The notes under the pieces were generated by a model. That model did no database searches. It was given only the letters and a program-made list of their open reading frames with translations, and had not been told where the DNA came from. A stretch of DNA of 44,408 bases from UBA3263 sp964554665 (GTDB taxonomy: Bacteria > Bacteroidota > Bacteroidia > Bacteroidales > Muribaculaceae): positions 1 through 44,408 of the forward strand of contig CAZKPP010000011.1 in NCBI GenBank assembly GCA_964554665.1, written 5' to 3'. A program made the position numbers and the translations under genes. Of this stretch, positions 43,294-44,408 are shown piece after piece (within the stretch, counting starts at the first letter, position 1; each line of letters starts with the position of its first letter).

Positions 43294-43930
43294 AGTCGAG
43301 TGTTGATTTTATTTTTTCTTCGATTTCTTTGGGTGTGACCTGATATGTTGGCGCAAGCGCCCGGAATCTGTCGTCCGGAAGAAATCTGTCGGACCTTGTG
43401 AGCATGGCCAAAAGATTCTTTGACTTAAGGCGATGACCGGAATATTTTAAGGCCAGGTCTATCATGGTCCAAAGGTCAACGCCCGCCATAATTAGCGAAT
43501 AGATGTCGTAGTAGTCACGGAATTTGCTCCGGCGCAACATAACTTCCATTTTCATTGCCCCGATGGCAGTCAGGTCGGCAATGCGGAGATTGTTTAGGTA
43601 GGTTATTTCGCTCTGCAGCGGCGAATAGTTAGGGCTGGCGTAGAACGATATTTTCACTCCGTCCACAACAAATTCCACATGGTCAAAGTCCAATATATCG
43701 CATCGCTCTATAGTGCCAATCTGCTCCAGCTCCTTGCGAATCTTTGGCCAATCAACTTCACGGCTTTCGTTTTTTCTGCTTCGCCACGACATAAAGTCAA
43801 GGTCTTCGCTTTGGCGAGTCTTTAACTGCAATGATAGGGCAGTGCCACCGACAAGAACGTATGGTTTAATACATTCGAGTCGTGATATGGCCTCAAATAT
43901 CCGGCCGGTATGTGGAGCAAGTCCGCTCAT
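43277..43930 (-). CDS. AbiEii/AbiGii-type nucleotidyltransferase toxin
   Basis: 217 residues. The nucleotidyltransferase motif YVLVGGTALSLQLKTRQSEDLDFMSW (GG ... DLDF) is characteristic of AbiEii/MenT-type toxins, which modify tRNA or other targets to stop growth. Further family text is DLTAIGAMKMEVMLRRSKFRDYYDIYSLI. It lies 3 bp after the smaller partner gene, as in a type IV-like toxin-antitoxin operon. Its last four residues (PACR) and stop come from the flanking repeat, so its original C-terminus was probably cut at insertion. Confidence 0.9.
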   Translation of the reverse strand: MSGLAPHTGRIFEAISRLECIKPYVLVGGTALSLQLKTRQSEDLDFMSWRSRKNESREVDWPKIRKELEQIGTIERCDILDFDHVEFVVDGVKISFYASPNYSPLQSEITYLNNLRIADLTAIGAMKMEVMLRRSKFRDYYDIYSLIMAGVDLWTMIDLALKYSGHRLKSKNLLAMLTRSDRFLPDDRFRALAPTYQVTPKEIEEKIKSTLDSPACR

Positions 43931-43933
43931 AGT

Positions 43934-44293
43934 CTATGCGCCGGTTAGGTGGTTGAGGTGGCGGGTTTGCAGGCTTTTCAGGTAGGAGTCAGGTTTTTTG
44001 GCCTTGAAGTAGTACCACGAAAAAAACCTATTCAGCGTATAGAGGTAGTCTCCTTCGGGAACGAGCAGGTTTTTCCATGCATTTTTGATTTTACCAACCG
44101 GAAAGATTGAAAAGAGCCGGTTAATATCCGGAAGGTCCAAATATCGCATAGTATAGGCTATCAGTTGATTATCGTCGACCGCATCGAGGTTGACGGACTC
44201 TGACTCATATGACCAAAAAGCATGTTCCCGCTTGAGTTGTTCGAGCAGGTCATTCTTTATAGTGCGTATGGTCTGTTTGTCCTTGATAATCAT
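43934..44293 (-). CDS. Probable antitoxin partner of the AbiEii-like toxin (DUF6922-like)
   Basis: 119 residues, first gene of the pair. Visible text: LKREHAFWSYESESVNLD at the start, LIAYTMRYLDLPDINRLFSIFP, and NRFFSWYYFKAKKPDSYLKSL near the end. It resembles small proteins encoded before AbiEii toxins in Bacteroidetes. The DUF6922 label is from memory and tentative, and I see no clear winged-helix AbiEi domain. The -7 box sits 5 nt before the ATG, so the mRNA is likely leaderless. AT-rich relative to flanking genes. Confidence 0.75.
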   Translation of the reverse strand: MIIKDKQTIRTIKNDLLEQLKREHAFWSYESESVNLDAVDDNQLIAYTMRYLDLPDINRLFSIFPVGKIKNAWKNLLVPEGDYLYTLNRFFSWYYFKAKKPDSYLKSLQTRHLNHLTGA

Positions 44294-44297
44294 GTTG

Positions 44298-44305
44298 CAA
44301 AGTTA
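44298..44305 (-). promoter_or_regulatory. -7 promoter box of the toxin-antitoxin operon
   Basis: TAACTTTG on the minus strand ends 5 nt before the ATG at 44293. A GTTG at 44326-44329 (20-nt spacing) is a 3-of-4 match to the -33 TTTG. Confidence 0.6.
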
Positions 44306-44345
44306 ATCAATCTTTTTGACAACCGCAACTATCCGCATCAATGTA

Positions 44346-44390
44346 AGCGTGGACCGGGGGGATTAGTTGAGCATCAGCGACATGCGGGGG
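44346..44390. repeat. Right direct repeat of the toxin-antitoxin cassette
   Basis: 45-bp partner of 43250-43293. This copy is the real 3' end of the gene that enters from the right, with its stop at 44363-44365. Confidence 0.9.
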
Positions 44391-44408
44391 CGGCAGGCGG
44401 GCAGGCCG
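44363..44408 (-). CDS. 3' end of an unidentified gene (5' part outside window)
   Basis: Only 14 codons are visible (ending RPRMSLMLN and TAA). They are taken as a gene end because the copy at 43250-43293 duplicates this end, and because the frame is open to the window edge. The product cannot be named. Confidence 0.5.
   Translation of the reverse strand, partial: GLPACRPRMSLMLN

Overview
The window looks like a chromosomal segment of a gut-type Bacteroidales, most like Muribaculaceae. This is inferred from gene content and not confirmed by any search. Supporting signs are promoters of the Bacteroidetes type (TTTG, about 20 bp, TAnnTTTG), a TPP-riboswitch-controlled TonB receptor, gldD/gldE, YfhO, a BspA-type leucine-rich-repeat surface protein with a C-terminal sorting-type tail, many lipoproteins, and almost no Shine-Dalgarno sequences. 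Most genes are GC-rich and on the minus strand. AT-richer patches mark accessory DNA. No tRNA, rRNA, CRISPR array or transposase was recognised.

Layout. 1-5302: thiamine-type TonB receptor (cut by the left edge) with riboswitch, then a coupled trio manC - yfhO-like - short methyltransferase-like gene. 5390-7563: AT-rich accessory patch with a HigB/HigA toxin-antitoxin pair, an unknown lipoprotein and a possible 47-codon gene. 7642-11458: M13 peptidase - SlyD - RNA m5C methyltransferase. 11598-16532 (plus strand): CCA/poly(A)-type nucleotidyltransferase, SulP transporter, large TPR protein. 16533-17012: a four-helix-bundle (IVP) gene between short-repeat arrays. 17013-23110: guaA, then two cargo modules (a phosphoethanolamine transferase, and a GtrB/GT-C glycosyltransferase pair), then a small lipoprotein. 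23107-36656: GH2 glycosidase, a 2193-residue LRR surface protein, an MBL-fold protein and a DUF1016 nuclease-like protein. 36734-41738: a tightly coupled operon pfkA - FKBP - degenerate FKBP - gldE - gldD - phosphopantetheinyl transferase - mini-TPR. 41840-44408: a beta-helix lipoprotein, then an AbiEii-type toxin-antitoxin cassette inserted at the 3' end of a gene that runs off the right edge.

The most unusual structure is between guaA and the small lipoprotein gene (18477-22737). A 124-bp copy of the guaA start and promoter region and a 59-bp copy of the lipoprotein gene's 3' end are joined head to tail in the middle (20319-20498). This makes two slots with the same borders but different cell-envelope cargo: an EptA-like gene in one, a GtrB/GT-C pair in the other. 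The join creates an in-frame 35-codon guaA::lipoprotein chimera, and places a copy of the guaA promoter upstream of the EptA-like gene. A related pattern is at the right end, where a toxin-antitoxin cassette is flanked by about 44-bp direct repeats that include a gene's 3' end. In both places the duplicated gene end carries the same ACTAATCCCCC string around the stop codon. I read this as capture or merging of alternative cargo at gene 3' ends, without a visible recombinase. The mechanism is inference.
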